A stretch of DNA of 64,000 nt, from assembly GCA_943788505.1 (NCBI GenBank), contig CALSQR010000001.1, forward strand, positions 682,001 through 746,000, in the 5' to 3' direction. Of the stretch, positions 50,908 to 59,960 are shown piece by piece (positions within the stretch are counted from its first letter, which is position 1; the number at the start of each line of letters is the position of its first letter). The notes beneath the pieces are model-generated. The model was not told where the DNA came from. It worked only from the letters and a program-made list of their open reading frames with translations, and did no database searches. The stretch is from an uncultured bacterium. Its GTDB lineage: Bacteria > Bacteroidota > Rhodothermia > Rhodothermales > UBA10348. The position numbers and the translations under genes were made by a program.

Positions 50908-51456
50908 TTATTCCTGATCCAATTCCGGCCCAAAAACAGAAAGAGCTGTTTTCCCGTACTTCCTAGTGAAAAGTAATTCGGGCCTTTCTTCGATTTGGAC
51001 AGATCGATCATGTTCCAGAATAAAAAGGCCAGTCGGTTTCACCACACGCAGTGTTCGTTCTATCAATCCAGTCAGATCTTGGGCATCATAAGGTGGATCC
51101 GCTAAAATAAGGTCATAGGCTTCTTCTGGCTGTGTACTCAACCAGTTGGCGGCTCTATCCTTTACAAAACGACAAGGAGCATGTTCTTCCAACGCATACG
51201 CGTTTTTCCTTGCTAGAGACAATGCGTCAGGATCACGATCAACAAAATGCACCATAGCAGCCCCTCTGCTCCATGCTTCAAGGCCGAGGGATCCACTTCC
51301 ACAATATAGATCAGCAACATGGGCACCATCTAGGTCCATCCTGGACGAAATGATGTTGAACATAGATTCACGTGTGCGATCCGTGGTAGGCCTGATGCCG
51401 TTGCCGTCAGGCGAGGAAAGAACGCGGCGTCTGAACCGTCCAGAAATGATACGCAT
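50908..51456 (-). CDS. rsmD: 16S rRNA (guanine(966)-N(2))-methyltransferase
   Basis: MRIISGRFRRRVLSSPDGNGIRPTTDRTRESMFNII … DLYCGSGSLGLEAWSRGA … LILADPPYD. Confidence 0.95.
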   Translation of the reverse strand: MRIISGRFRRRVLSSPDGNGIRPTTDRTRESMFNIISSRMDLDGAHVADLYCGSGSLGLEAWSRGAAMVHFVDRDPDALSLARKNAYALEEHAPCRFVKDRAANWLSTQPEEAYDLILADPPYDAQDLTGLIERTLRVVKPTGLFILEHDRSVQIEERPELLFTRKYGKTALSVFGPELDQE

Positions 51457-51458
51457 GA

Positions 51459-52358
51459 TTATTGAATTGCTGCTCCAATGGCCGGGACGAAGGCTTCTAT
51501 GGGATAATCTGTTTCAAAACGGTCCGGTTCCAGATTTACAATGATCCCAGGATTCAACAGTTGGACTCGATCTCCAAATGCATCCCGCAAGCCTGCCATA
51601 CCCGCCTCCCGATCAGCATTTCCATACACGTAAACCGTCTGGATATCGTGACATGTCTTGCCAAATCGGCTGCATGTGAGCAAGGCATGATAGGCAGTAT
51701 CCTCTGGATATGGTGTAACCATCGTCGAATGTGTCAGAGATTCCGCATTGTGCATCAGAATGAAATCACTTAGGCCGTCTATCATACCAACGAGTAGATA
51801 CGAACCAGTGGATAGGCTTTCTCGATGGGCTACATGCCTGAAAGACAGAGCGGCTGCGTTCATCGATGGAACCATCTGCACCTCAACGTCCGGAAATACT
51901 GACCCGACGGCACGTATATGGTTAGCCACACGCTCGTCCACGTGAGCTACAGCAAACCCTTGAACTTGTGATCTGTTTTCAGATCGGAGGTGGACCGGAA
52001 ATACGTCTCCCCCTTCCCTATTCGATGTAAACAAGCGGGTTTCGAATCCGATCAGACCACTTCGCTCTTGAACATCAGCATCGATTGGGACCGCGGTCGA
52101 AAAACGGGTCTGCAACGGTGTCGGGATCACAAACCGAATAACGGACGACGTTGTGTCCCTGAATACATCCTGAATGGCTTCCCTGATTGTCGGGAGCAAA
52201 TCAGGCTGCATTCCGAGATAAGCCACAGAGGCCGCGTCGAATTCGAATTCGCAATTTCCGAGTCGTTGTAATCGGAATCGGGATTCTGCCTGTTCAATTT
52301 CAGCGTAGCGCATCACGCTACCACTGAACTCAACTCCTGCAGTGGTCAGGCCTGCCAT
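51459..52358 (-). CDS. PilM-like (actin-fold) hypothetical protein
   Basis: VEFSGSVMRYAEIEQAESRFRLQRLG … TTSSVIRFVIPTPLQTRFSTAVPID … VPSMNAAALSFRHV … AFVPAIGAAIQ. Confidence 0.5.
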   Translation of the reverse strand: MAGLTTAGVEFSGSVMRYAEIEQAESRFRLQRLGNCEFEFDAASVAYLGMQPDLLPTIREAIQDVFRDTTSSVIRFVIPTPLQTRFSTAVPIDADVQERSGLIGFETRLFTSNREGGDVFPVHLRSENRSQVQGFAVAHVDERVANHIRAVGSVFPDVEVQMVPSMNAAALSFRHVAHRESLSTGSYLLVGMIDGLSDFILMHNAESLTHSTMVTPYPEDTAYHALLTCSRFGKTCHDIQTVYVYGNADREAGMAGLRDAFGDRVQLLNPGIIVNLEPDRFETDYPIEAFVPAIGAAIQ

Positions 52359-52419
52359 GGTTACCTGCTCAAGAAAGTGTACTCGGTCAATCTACTCAAA
52401 GACTGACCCGGACGGCTTG

Positions 52420-52881
52420 TTACTCCCAGCTCGCGGCGTTGAGCTGGGTCACGTCACCACTGACCGTTCCGATATAATCACCCGAGTCTGGATCGTCGAT
52501 ACGATACGTGGACGTGCGCGATGTATCGTTGATAGCAAGCTCAAACTCTTTTCCCGTACGTGGTGAAAACGGGAGAGAGTCAGCCATAAAGCCAGCCGCG
52601 AAAATGGAATCAGAAGAGGCAACCATCGTAGAGTCGGTCTTGAGCCATAAGACCAAAGAATCCAGCGTCGACACATATCGACCATTACGTCGCTGATACT
52701 CGATCATGGCAGCTCGAACTTGATCCATTCGGCTACGCGTCATCTCGGTGACTTCTTTCTGACGTTCCACTGCCTCGTAAGGCGCGGTGATAGAGACGTA
52801 GAGGAAATACGTGAGACCGATGATGGCAATTGCTAGGATTACCTGCATTGCGGTCTGAACTGCCCTGCTGCTGGACGCCAT
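52420..52881 (-). CDS. Pseudopilin-like single-TM protein
   Basis: N-terminal hydrophobic helix VILAIAIIGLTYFLYVSI followed by heptad-rich EAVERQKEVTEMTRSRMDQVRAAMIEYQRRNGRY, GspG-like DSLPFSPRTGKEF. Confidence 0.5.
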   Translation of the reverse strand: MASSSRAVQTAMQVILAIAIIGLTYFLYVSITAPYEAVERQKEVTEMTRSRMDQVRAAMIEYQRRNGRYVSTLDSLVLWLKTDSTMVASSDSIFAAGFMADSLPFSPRTGKEFELAINDTSRTSTYRIDDPDSGDYIGTVSGDVTQLNAASWE

Positions 52882-53126
52882 TGTGTTAGGTCGATGTATG
52901 CGTTTTGACGGAATAAAGTGATGACAAGAATCTTGGACGCTCAATAGAGCGCGCGCTTCTCACATCACGTCCGAAAATAGGAGCCGCCCCCTCTAAAAGC
53001 AATTGCTGAGACTGCGGCAACTGAAGCAAAACATTCCCTGAACAGAGGTGTTTCACCCGACCGCTTCCCCATGTTCAAGACTCATGGATAGCGACCAAGT
53101 TGCTCCGGCCTGACTACCTACGAATA

Positions 53127-53864
53127 ATGACGCGTCTTCTGATCAACATCGACCACGTTGCGACCTTGCGAAATGCTCGGCGTGAGACGTTTCCTGACCC
53201 GATTGCAGCGGCACGCGAATGCCTGGCTGGGGGTGCTCACGGTATTGTTTTTCATCTTCGCGAAGACCGTCGTCACATCACGGACGAAGACGTCCGACGG
53301 CTCAAGTCAGAATTGGATGCAAAACTTGATTTTGAGTTGTCCACCGCGGAAGAGATTGTTTCGATCTGTATTGCAACGCAACCTGAATTAGCCACTCTCG
53401 TTCCGGAACGGCGTGAAGAGGTAACAACAGAAGGTGGCCTTGATGTGATCGCTAACCGGAATCGACTTGAATCGGTGATTCCTCGTCTATTTGATGCCGG
53501 CATTGCCGAAGTAGCCCTTTTTGTTGATCCGGATTTGGATCAAATCGATGCGTGTGCGGCTTCTGGCGCCAACGGCATCGAGCTTCATACGGGTGACTAT
53601 GCCAATGCATCCAATTGGGAAGAGAGGCAGTATGTACTGGGCCGCATGGCGGCAGCGGCTGAAAGAGCTCACCAAAATGGTCTCCGCGTGCATGCGGGAC
53701 ATGGACTTGATTTAAATAATTATCCTGACTTTGGAGCGGCAGTTCCGCACTTGTACGAAGTATCCATTGGTTTCGCGGTTATAGCCCGAGCCCTATTCAA
53801 AGGAATCCGCACCTCGGTTTCCGAAATGAAACAGATTGTGGAATCAACCACTTATGTCAACTGA
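53127..53864 (+). CDS. pdxJ: Pyridoxine 5'-phosphate synthase
   Basis: MTRLLINIDHVATLRNARRETFPDPIAAARECLAGGAHGIVFHLREDRRHITDEDV … HAGHGLDLNNY. Confidence 0.97.
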   Translation: MTRLLINIDHVATLRNARRETFPDPIAAARECLAGGAHGIVFHLREDRRHITDEDVRRLKSELDAKLDFELSTAEEIVSICIATQPELATLVPERREEVTTEGGLDVIANRNRLESVIPRLFDAGIAEVALFVDPDLDQIDACAASGANGIELHTGDYANASNWEERQYVLGRMAAAAERAHQNGLRVHAGHGLDLNNYPDFGAAVPHLYEVSIGFAVIARALFKGIRTSVSEMKQIVESTTYVN

Positions 53865-54774
53865 AGAATCGTCGGCCATGTCAACAGAAGAAACGTCTGG
53901 TCAGCATAAGTGTGGCTATGTCGCACTCGTGGGAAAACCTAACGTCGGTAAGAGCACGCTGCTCAATACCATGATGGGTTTAAAGTTGTCTATTGTTACC
54001 CATCGTCCCCAGACCACACGCCGACGTGTCCTTGGTATTTTGTCCGGGGATGACCACCAGGTTATCCTTTTGGATACGCCGGGAATCATCAATCCTCGAT
54101 ACGGATTGCAAGAGTCAATGATGAAGGACGTCCGCATGTCGACCAGTGATGCGGATATATTGGTATTCATGGCAGATGCCACGAGGGACAGAGTCGATGA
54201 TTTGAGTCTCTCATTTGTGGGAGACACGCCAGCCATCTTGGTTCTGAATAAGATCGACAAGATCAAACAAGAAGATGTGCTGCCCTTGGTATCCTCTTAT
54301 ATGGAAGCACATGCATTTGAAGAAGTCATCCCACTTTCTGCGCTGAAGGGGAAAAACGTCGATGTGCTACTGGAGACGTTGCTCAAACGACTTCCAATGG
54401 GACCTGCCTTTTATCCGAAAGAGATGATTAGCGAGCAGCCTGAAAAGTTTTTCGTCGCAGAAATCATCCGGGAAAAAATCTTCAAGCTCTATCGGCAAGA
54501 AGTACCTTATTCCACTCAGGTCGACATTGTCAGCTGGGAGGAACGGGAGGGCGATAAGGACCTTATCCATGCAGATATTATCGTAGAGCGGGACTCACAG
54601 AAAGGGATCCTCATTGGGAAAGGCGGCAAGGCGCTGAAAAAAATCGGCACGTTTGCCCGAGAAGACATCGAAGAATTCATAGGGCGTGGCATCTTCTTGA
54701 AGCTGCACGTCAAGGTTCGCAACGACTGGCGTAACAACGAAACACATTTGCGCTCCTTCGGCTACACCCAGTAA
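53854..54774 (+). CDS. era: GTPase Era
   Basis: GYVALVGKPNVGKSTLLNTMMGLKLSIVTHRPQTTRRRVLGI … LDTPGI … KH domain GKGGKALKKIG. Confidence 0.96.
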   Translation: MSTEESSAMSTEETSGQHKCGYVALVGKPNVGKSTLLNTMMGLKLSIVTHRPQTTRRRVLGILSGDDHQVILLDTPGIINPRYGLQESMMKDVRMSTSDADILVFMADATRDRVDDLSLSFVGDTPAILVLNKIDKIKQEDVLPLVSSYMEAHAFEEVIPLSALKGKNVDVLLETLLKRLPMGPAFYPKEMISEQPEKFFVAEIIREKIFKLYRQEVPYSTQVDIVSWEEREGDKDLIHADIIVERDSQKGILIGKGGKALKKIGTFAREDIEEFIGRGIFLKLHVKVRNDWRNNETHLRSFGYTQ

Positions 54775-55988
54775 TCCGCTGGCTGGAGGCCTAGTGCGCG
54801 AAACATGTCTTGATTCGGGGAATCGGACGGAAAGCCATAATTGCTAAATGCTCGCCGAGGCGGATAGGACGCACGGTAGGCATGGAATGCAGCTTTTCTC
54901 TCTGTATCAAATAAGCTTGCCTCTTCGCGAGACCTATTACAGCCCATAACTTCGCGGAATCGCTCATCGTCCTGGCGAATGTCAATCATTTGTCTTACCA
55001 CCTTATCCAGCCAAGCCAAGTCAGAGGGACCCGTTGACTGTCCCTGAAGGTTTTGTGGCTCCGCGATGAGGTGTGATTCCATCCCTTGGCTTTCTCTTGG
55101 GTGAGGATGTTGGCTGCTGGTGGAATCTTTGACGTCAATGCCAAGAGCACTACACAAAGAAGTTCGGACCATTTCTACGCCTTGGCGCTTGGCATCGACG
55201 GAGTAGCCTGCTATGTGACCGGTTGCGATGTCAGCAACTACTATAGACTCTTGGAATGGCAGCGGTTCGTTCTCAAAAACGTCCAGCACTAGAGCTTGCA
55301 ACACGCCTGCCCTGCGAGCGCGAATGAGTGCTGATTCATCACATGTGCTTCCACGAGATGACTGGATCAGCCAGGATCCGTGTTTCAAGAATGACAATTC
55401 CTTCTCTGCAATCAGGTGATATGTCGGATGCGCGCCGTTGCGGATGAGAGGAACGTGAACGGAAACAATGTCTGAGTGAGACATGAGAAACTCCAACGAC
55501 ACAAATTCCGTCTCCCCTCCCTGACCCGCTCGCGGAGGGTCATTTCTCAAAACCGTCATCCCTAGGCGTTCCGCTGCCTGTGCTAAAGACTCTCCTACAT
55601 GCCCACACCCAACGATTCCAAGCGTTCGGTCTCGCCAAGTTGTACTTCTCTTTATTGCAATAACGGATATAGCGGCCATGACATACTCCACAACGGATCG
55701 TGCGTTGGCACCAGGTGCACTCGCCCACGAAATATCAGCGGCGGAAAGAAAGTCCGTGTCTAGGTGATCTGTTCCAGCCGTTGCGGTTCCGACAAATCGC
55801 ACCTTAGAGCCTCTCAACAGCTGTTCTCCCACAGATGTGATGCTTCTGACGATGATCGCATTTGCGTTCTTAACGGCAGAATTGTCGATTTTATGGCCAG
55901 GAACGGAATGTACCTCCCCTATCTCGGAAAAAAGCTCCGTTGCAAAAGGAATATGCTGGTCGACTACGATCTGAGGTTTCACCGTCAA
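54762..55988 (-). CDS. pdxB: Erythronate-4-phosphate dehydrogenase-like
   Basis: VVDQHIPFATELFSEIGEVHSVPGHKI … FVGTATAGTDHLDTDFL … APGANARSVVEYVMAA … GIVGCGHVGESLA. Confidence 0.93.
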   Translation of the reverse strand: MTVKPQIVVDQHIPFATELFSEIGEVHSVPGHKIDNSAVKNANAIIVRSITSVGEQLLRGSKVRFVGTATAGTDHLDTDFLSAADISWASAPGANARSVVEYVMAAISVIAIKRSTTWRDRTLGIVGCGHVGESLAQAAERLGMTVLRNDPPRAGQGGETEFVSLEFLMSHSDIVSVHVPLIRNGAHPTYHLIAEKELSFLKHGSWLIQSSRGSTCDESALIRARRAGVLQALVLDVFENEPLPFQESIVVADIATGHIAGYSVDAKRQGVEMVRTSLCSALGIDVKDSTSSQHPHPRESQGMESHLIAEPQNLQGQSTGPSDLAWLDKVVRQMIDIRQDDERFREVMGCNRSREEASLFDTERKAAFHAYRASYPPRRAFSNYGFPSDSPNQDMFRALGLQPADYWV

Positions 55989-56478
55989 TACACCGTTTTG
56001 GCTTCGAAGACTGCCCTTCCTTCGAGTAATCGCGTCCAGAGACTCGTTTTAAGGCTTTTTCCCACCTCCCAATGATACATCAACTAGAAGAATTAGGACG
56101 AACACGTCATATTTACGACTGATATCATGGGTTTCGAGCGTGTCTTGGGTGTATTAGTGGTACGAAATGCCGTCACTCAACGGTCCTAGGTGAAGTCGGC
56201 ATGGAGCTTGCAGGTACCATTCACGAATAGGAAATGAACCGGAAGTGAAGGGCGTAAGAACCCAGAATGAATTCACTCGATCCTGTCCACAAGATGCTGT
56301 TTATGTGAGACATAAGCGGTGTATAGAACACGAAACCGGTGGCCGAGGCTCTCGTAGAGAACGGCCATCTGATTGGATCACCCTCCGATCGCACATGTCC
56401 ATCAGGCGAGACGCAGTCAAAAAGGCTGATTCAAACCGTTGGATATGAAACTACCCCAAGAACCTACCGCCATCTGTA

Positions 56479-57141
56479 ATGAAACTAAAGCTGTTTACGA
56501 CCGGCACAGTCGCCGCCATCGTACTTGGCTCTTCATGCATGATTGCGTATCGGCACGAACTAATTGGCGGACCCTCACCTCTTCCTGAAGAGGCTCACGT
56601 TGTGGCACACCCTGTCATGGTACCAGGTCCCAAGCTGACGCCGATAGAAGAAGCTCTCCATAATCCGCGCAAATTCAAACCGCTGTCACCGGATCAAATT
56701 GATTCGGAAACACTGTGGCTTGCGCGCGTCATCTATTCCGAAACCAAACGCGCCGATGAACAGGTACTCGTTGCCTGGGTTGTTCGAAACCGCGTAGAAT
56801 CTAGATACCGGGGCAAAGCAACCTATGAAGGTGTTGTTCTGGATCCATGGCAATTCAGCGCTTTTCAACTTGACAACGAAAAACGACCGTTCTATGCTGG
56901 ATTGAATGCATCCTCCCGAGTACCGGGATGGCAAACTGCACTCAATATTGCGTACAACGTGCGCAGAGCAGACCATCGCCATCGCCCGTTTTCCCCAAGC
57001 ACGCGTCATTTCTACAGCCAGCGCTCCATGACGGACGCTGTGAGTCCTCACTGGGCTGAAGGAATGGCCCCAGTTGAGATTGGATACCACAGTATCCAGA
57101 TCGATGAGCGTAGATTTCGCTTTTTTGAGGACGTGTCCTAA
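56479..57141 (+). CDS. SleB-like cell-wall hydrolase
   Basis: LARVIYSETKRADEQVLVAWVVRNRVESRYRGKATYEGVVLDPWQFSAFQ … STRHFYSQRSM. Confidence 0.8.
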   Translation: MKLKLFTTGTVAAIVLGSSCMIAYRHELIGGPSPLPEEAHVVAHPVMVPGPKLTPIEEALHNPRKFKPLSPDQIDSETLWLARVIYSETKRADEQVLVAWVVRNRVESRYRGKATYEGVVLDPWQFSAFQLDNEKRPFYAGLNASSRVPGWQTALNIAYNVRRADHRHRPFSPSTRHFYSQRSMTDAVSPHWAEGMAPVEIGYHSIQIDERRFRFFEDVS

Positions 57142-57244
57142 TACTCTGTATCTGTAAGACGGACTACGTCTTCAGGTCTGATATGGACTCGTTACAAGAT
57201 TCTCAACTGCGAAAATTCTAGTACAATAAAAATTCTATTACAAT

Positions 57245-57281
57245 AAAAAAGGGCGCCGGTGCAAAAGCACCGGCGCCCTTT
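57245..57281. terminator. Bidirectional terminator between convergent genes
   Basis: AAAAAAGGGCGCCGGTGC-AAAA-GCACCGGCGCCCTTT. Confidence 0.9.
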
Positions 57282-57301
57282 CTCATACAATCAGGCTCAG
57301 C

Positions 57302-57673
57302 TTACCAACGGTTTCCACCGCCGCCGTTACCGCCGCCGCCGTAACCGCCGCCGCCGCCACGGTTTCCACCGCCGCCGCCGTAACCGCCACCGCCGCCACG
57401 GTTTCCACCGCCGCCGCCGCCACTACGCTGTGGGCGATCCTGGGCTTCATTTACACGGATTGCGCGGCCGTCGACTTCCGTCTCGTTCAGTCCGCTGACA
57501 GCTTCCATGGCTGCTTCGTCATCCATTTCAACAAAGCCAAATCCACGAGAGCGACCTGTGTCGCGATCCTGGATTACTTTAGCCGAGTGGACGTCTCCGT
57601 AGGCGCCAAAAAGTGATTCTAGTTTCTGGTCGTCGACACTCCAAGGGAGGTTTCCGACAAATAAGTTCTTCAT
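57302..57673 (-). CDS. RRM-domain glycine-rich RNA-binding protein
   Basis: KNLFVGNLPWSVDDQKLESLFGAYGDVHSAKVIQDRDTGRSRGFGFVEM; GGGNRGGGGGYGGGG repeats. Confidence 0.95.
   Translation of the reverse strand: MKNLFVGNLPWSVDDQKLESLFGAYGDVHSAKVIQDRDTGRSRGFGFVEMDDEAAMEAVSGLNETEVDGRAIRVNEAQDRPQRSGGGGGGNRGGGGGYGGGGGNRGGGGGYGGGGNGGGGNRW
57310..57420. repeat. GC-rich direct repeats encoding the Gly-rich tail
   Basis: Recurrent CCACGGTTTCCACCGCCGCCGCC / CCGTAACCGCC units. Confidence 0.8.
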
Positions 57674-57755
57674 ACCGTTGGTCGAGCCTGAGGCTCTTAT
57701 CTGTTATAAAAGGTCCAATCTGCGCAGGAATCCCCGATGCGACGTGCATCAAAAA

Positions 57756-57789
57756 GAAATGTCGCCCGGACCAAGCCGGTCGACATTTC
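57756..57789 (-). terminator. Terminator-like hairpin downstream of the OMP gene, minus strand
   Basis: Minus strand GAAATGTCGACCGGCTTGGTCCGGGCGACATTTC followed by TTTTT. Confidence 0.7.
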
Positions 57790-57920
57790 CTGTAAGCTCC
57801 ACGGCAGACAAGGCGATAATACGACTTTGAGGAGTAAAGATTCGCATTACCAATGCCCAACGTCAATAATTCACGGTACATATGGGTCGCACTGGGTGGA
57901 TGAAGGGCTGTAGAGACAGC

Positions 57921-58556
57921 CTAGAATCCAATTCCGAGGCGTAGCATAACGGAGTTTTGGCGCTGCATTTCGTCTGCCTCAAAGGCTACACTCCCAATCG
58001 AGAAATTGTCTTTCATGAAGCGCGAAACGCCAATTGCATAGCGAAGCTCGGGATACAAACGTAAACTCCCTAATGAAATAGCGAGTCCCACACCCACGTT
58101 TCCCGATACAGAGACATCAGCGAGAACGTTATCATACTCATCATTACCGGACGAGGGGAAAGACAGAACAGGTCCAACCATTACATATGGACTAATGATT
58201 GGCGTGGCGGTAAGGTTGAACCGCAGATCAACCGGGACATCTACCATCCTCAGGTCAAACGCATCTTCGACGCCATCTAGCGTCAGTTCAACGTCCCCAA
58301 CGTCTCGGAAAAACGCACCCACCCTGAGTGCTATAGGCCCTGCTCCAAGGTCGTAAAAAACACCTACGTGGTACCCATTGGCATTGTCAAATGTCGCTTC
58401 CCGATCCCCGCTGATATCGCTGAGATCCTCGAAGTTCAATCCGGCGGCTACCCCTAATTGCGCTTGGGCAGTATTCGCAAAGGACATCAGTGCCATGAGA
58501 AGGAACGCGGACAGAATGTGACGGGCCAAAATGAGTCGTGACATAGCTTTGATCAA
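57921..58556 (-). CDS. Outer-membrane beta-barrel (porin-family) protein
   Basis: Signal peptide ILSAFLLMALMSFANTAQAQ; GVAAGLNFEDLSDISGD … GYHVGVFYDLGAGPIALRVGAFF … VMLRLGIGF C-terminal aromatic. Confidence 0.82.
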   Translation of the reverse strand: MIKAMSRLILARHILSAFLLMALMSFANTAQAQLGVAAGLNFEDLSDISGDREATFDNANGYHVGVFYDLGAGPIALRVGAFFRDVGDVELTLDGVEDAFDLRMVDVPVDLRFNLTATPIISPYVMVGPVLSFPSSGNDEYDNVLADVSVSGNVGVGLAISLGSLRLYPELRYAIGVSRFMKDNFSIGSVAFEADEMQRQNSVMLRLGIGF

Positions 58557-58754
58557 AAAATGACGTGGAGTCTGACGAAGTTGATAACACCCACTTACCT
58601 AGCCGCGGCTAAGGTCGATAAGGTTTCACGAACGACCGCCTTTTCGGGTCCCTCGCACATGCGAATCGATGGGCTGAAAACGTAACAAGTCACTCGGCAA
58701 CATCACCCACCCCTGCGAGTTTGCCGCTTACACTCCTCTTACGAACTGGACGTC

Positions 58755-59897
58755 ATGAAAATCGGAATCACTTGCTACCCAGTCTACGGAGGTAGCGGCG
58801 TTGTCGCCACGGAATTGGGCAAAGCACTTGCTGCAAGGGGGCATTGCGTCCATTTCATTGCCTACTCGATGCCATTCCGGCTCGGACACATCGAAGAGAA
58901 TATTCGTTTCCATGAGGTAAATGTTAACGCATACCCGTTATTCGAGTATCCGCCCTACACGTTGAACTTGACGTCTAAGATCGTCGACGTGGTCAAGTAC
59001 GAGGAACTGGATATTCTGCATATGCACTATGCCATTCCTCATGCAACGAGCGCGGTACTTGCCCGGCAAATCCTGGCGAAGGAGGGCATCCGTATCCCCA
59101 TCGTTACGACGCTTCACGGCACCGACATCACGATTGTCGGCCAAGATCCTTCGTTCGCTCCAGTCGTGAATTACTCGATCAATGAGTCTGACGGTGTAAC
59201 AGCCGTGTCGGATTACCTCAGACGGGAAACGCTGGGTGGAGATATCACGGCGGACATTGAAGTGATTCCCAACTTCATCGATACCACCAGATTCCGGCGG
59301 CATCCGAAGGAGCATTTCAAACAGGCACTATGCCCGAATGGTGAGCGATTGTTGGTTCATGTTTCCAACTTCCGACCCGTCAAACGAGCTGTTGAGGTAG
59401 TAGAAGTATTTCATCGACTCCAACAGGCGGGACATGGAATCAAACTACTACTCGTGGGTGACGGCCCCGACCGTGCTGCATGCGAACACCGTGCTCGCGA
59501 ACTGGGCGCCTACGATGATGTGCGCTTTCTAGGCAAGCAAGAGCCCGTCGAGGAAATTCTTTCCATTGCAGACATCTTTCTTATGCCGTCCGGCTCGGAA
59601 ACCTTTGGGCTCGCGGCGCTAGAAGCCATGGCCTGTGGCGTTCCTGTAATCGCCTCGGAAATTGGTGGGCTGCCAGAGCTAGTTATTGATGGCGAGACTG
59701 GATTTTTGTGTGAGTTAGGGGACATAGATAGCTACACATCTGCATGTGATCAGCTATTAAAAGATGATAATCTGCATCAGCGAATGGCCAAAGCTTCCAG
59801 GGATCGCGCGGTAAACATGTTCGATGAGAGCATCATCATTCCAAAATACGAGTCGTATTATGAGCAAGTAATGGAGCGCGCAACCCTAGCCGTCTGA
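58755..59897 (+). CDS. bshA: N-acetyl-alpha-D-glucosaminyl L-malate synthase (bacillithiol biosynthesis)
   Basis: MKIGITCYPVYGGSGVVATELGKALAARGHCVHFI … LHMHYAIPHATSAVLA … TTLHGTDITIVGQDPSF … SGSETFGLAALEAMACGVPVIASEIGGLPE. Confidence 0.94.
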   Translation: MKIGITCYPVYGGSGVVATELGKALAARGHCVHFIAYSMPFRLGHIEENIRFHEVNVNAYPLFEYPPYTLNLTSKIVDVVKYEELDILHMHYAIPHATSAVLARQILAKEGIRIPIVTTLHGTDITIVGQDPSFAPVVNYSINESDGVTAVSDYLRRETLGGDITADIEVIPNFIDTTRFRRHPKEHFKQALCPNGERLLVHVSNFRPVKRAVEVVEVFHRLQQAGHGIKLLLVGDGPDRAACEHRARELGAYDDVRFLGKQEPVEEILSIADIFLMPSGSETFGLAALEAMACGVPVIASEIGGLPELVIDGETGFLCELGDIDSYTSACDQLLKDDNLHQRMAKASRDRAVNMFDESIIIPKYESYYEQVMERATLAV

Positions 59898-59960
59898 TCC
59901 CTGTAGCAGGATGGTGCACGTTGCCGTTTATCTAAACTAAGCACGGCCCCGGATCCTGTT

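Noticed and set aside
57302-57430. CCGCCG-rich array considered as CRISPR or intergenic repeat
   Set aside because: Repeats are in frame and encode the glycine-rich tail of the RRM protein; no spacers
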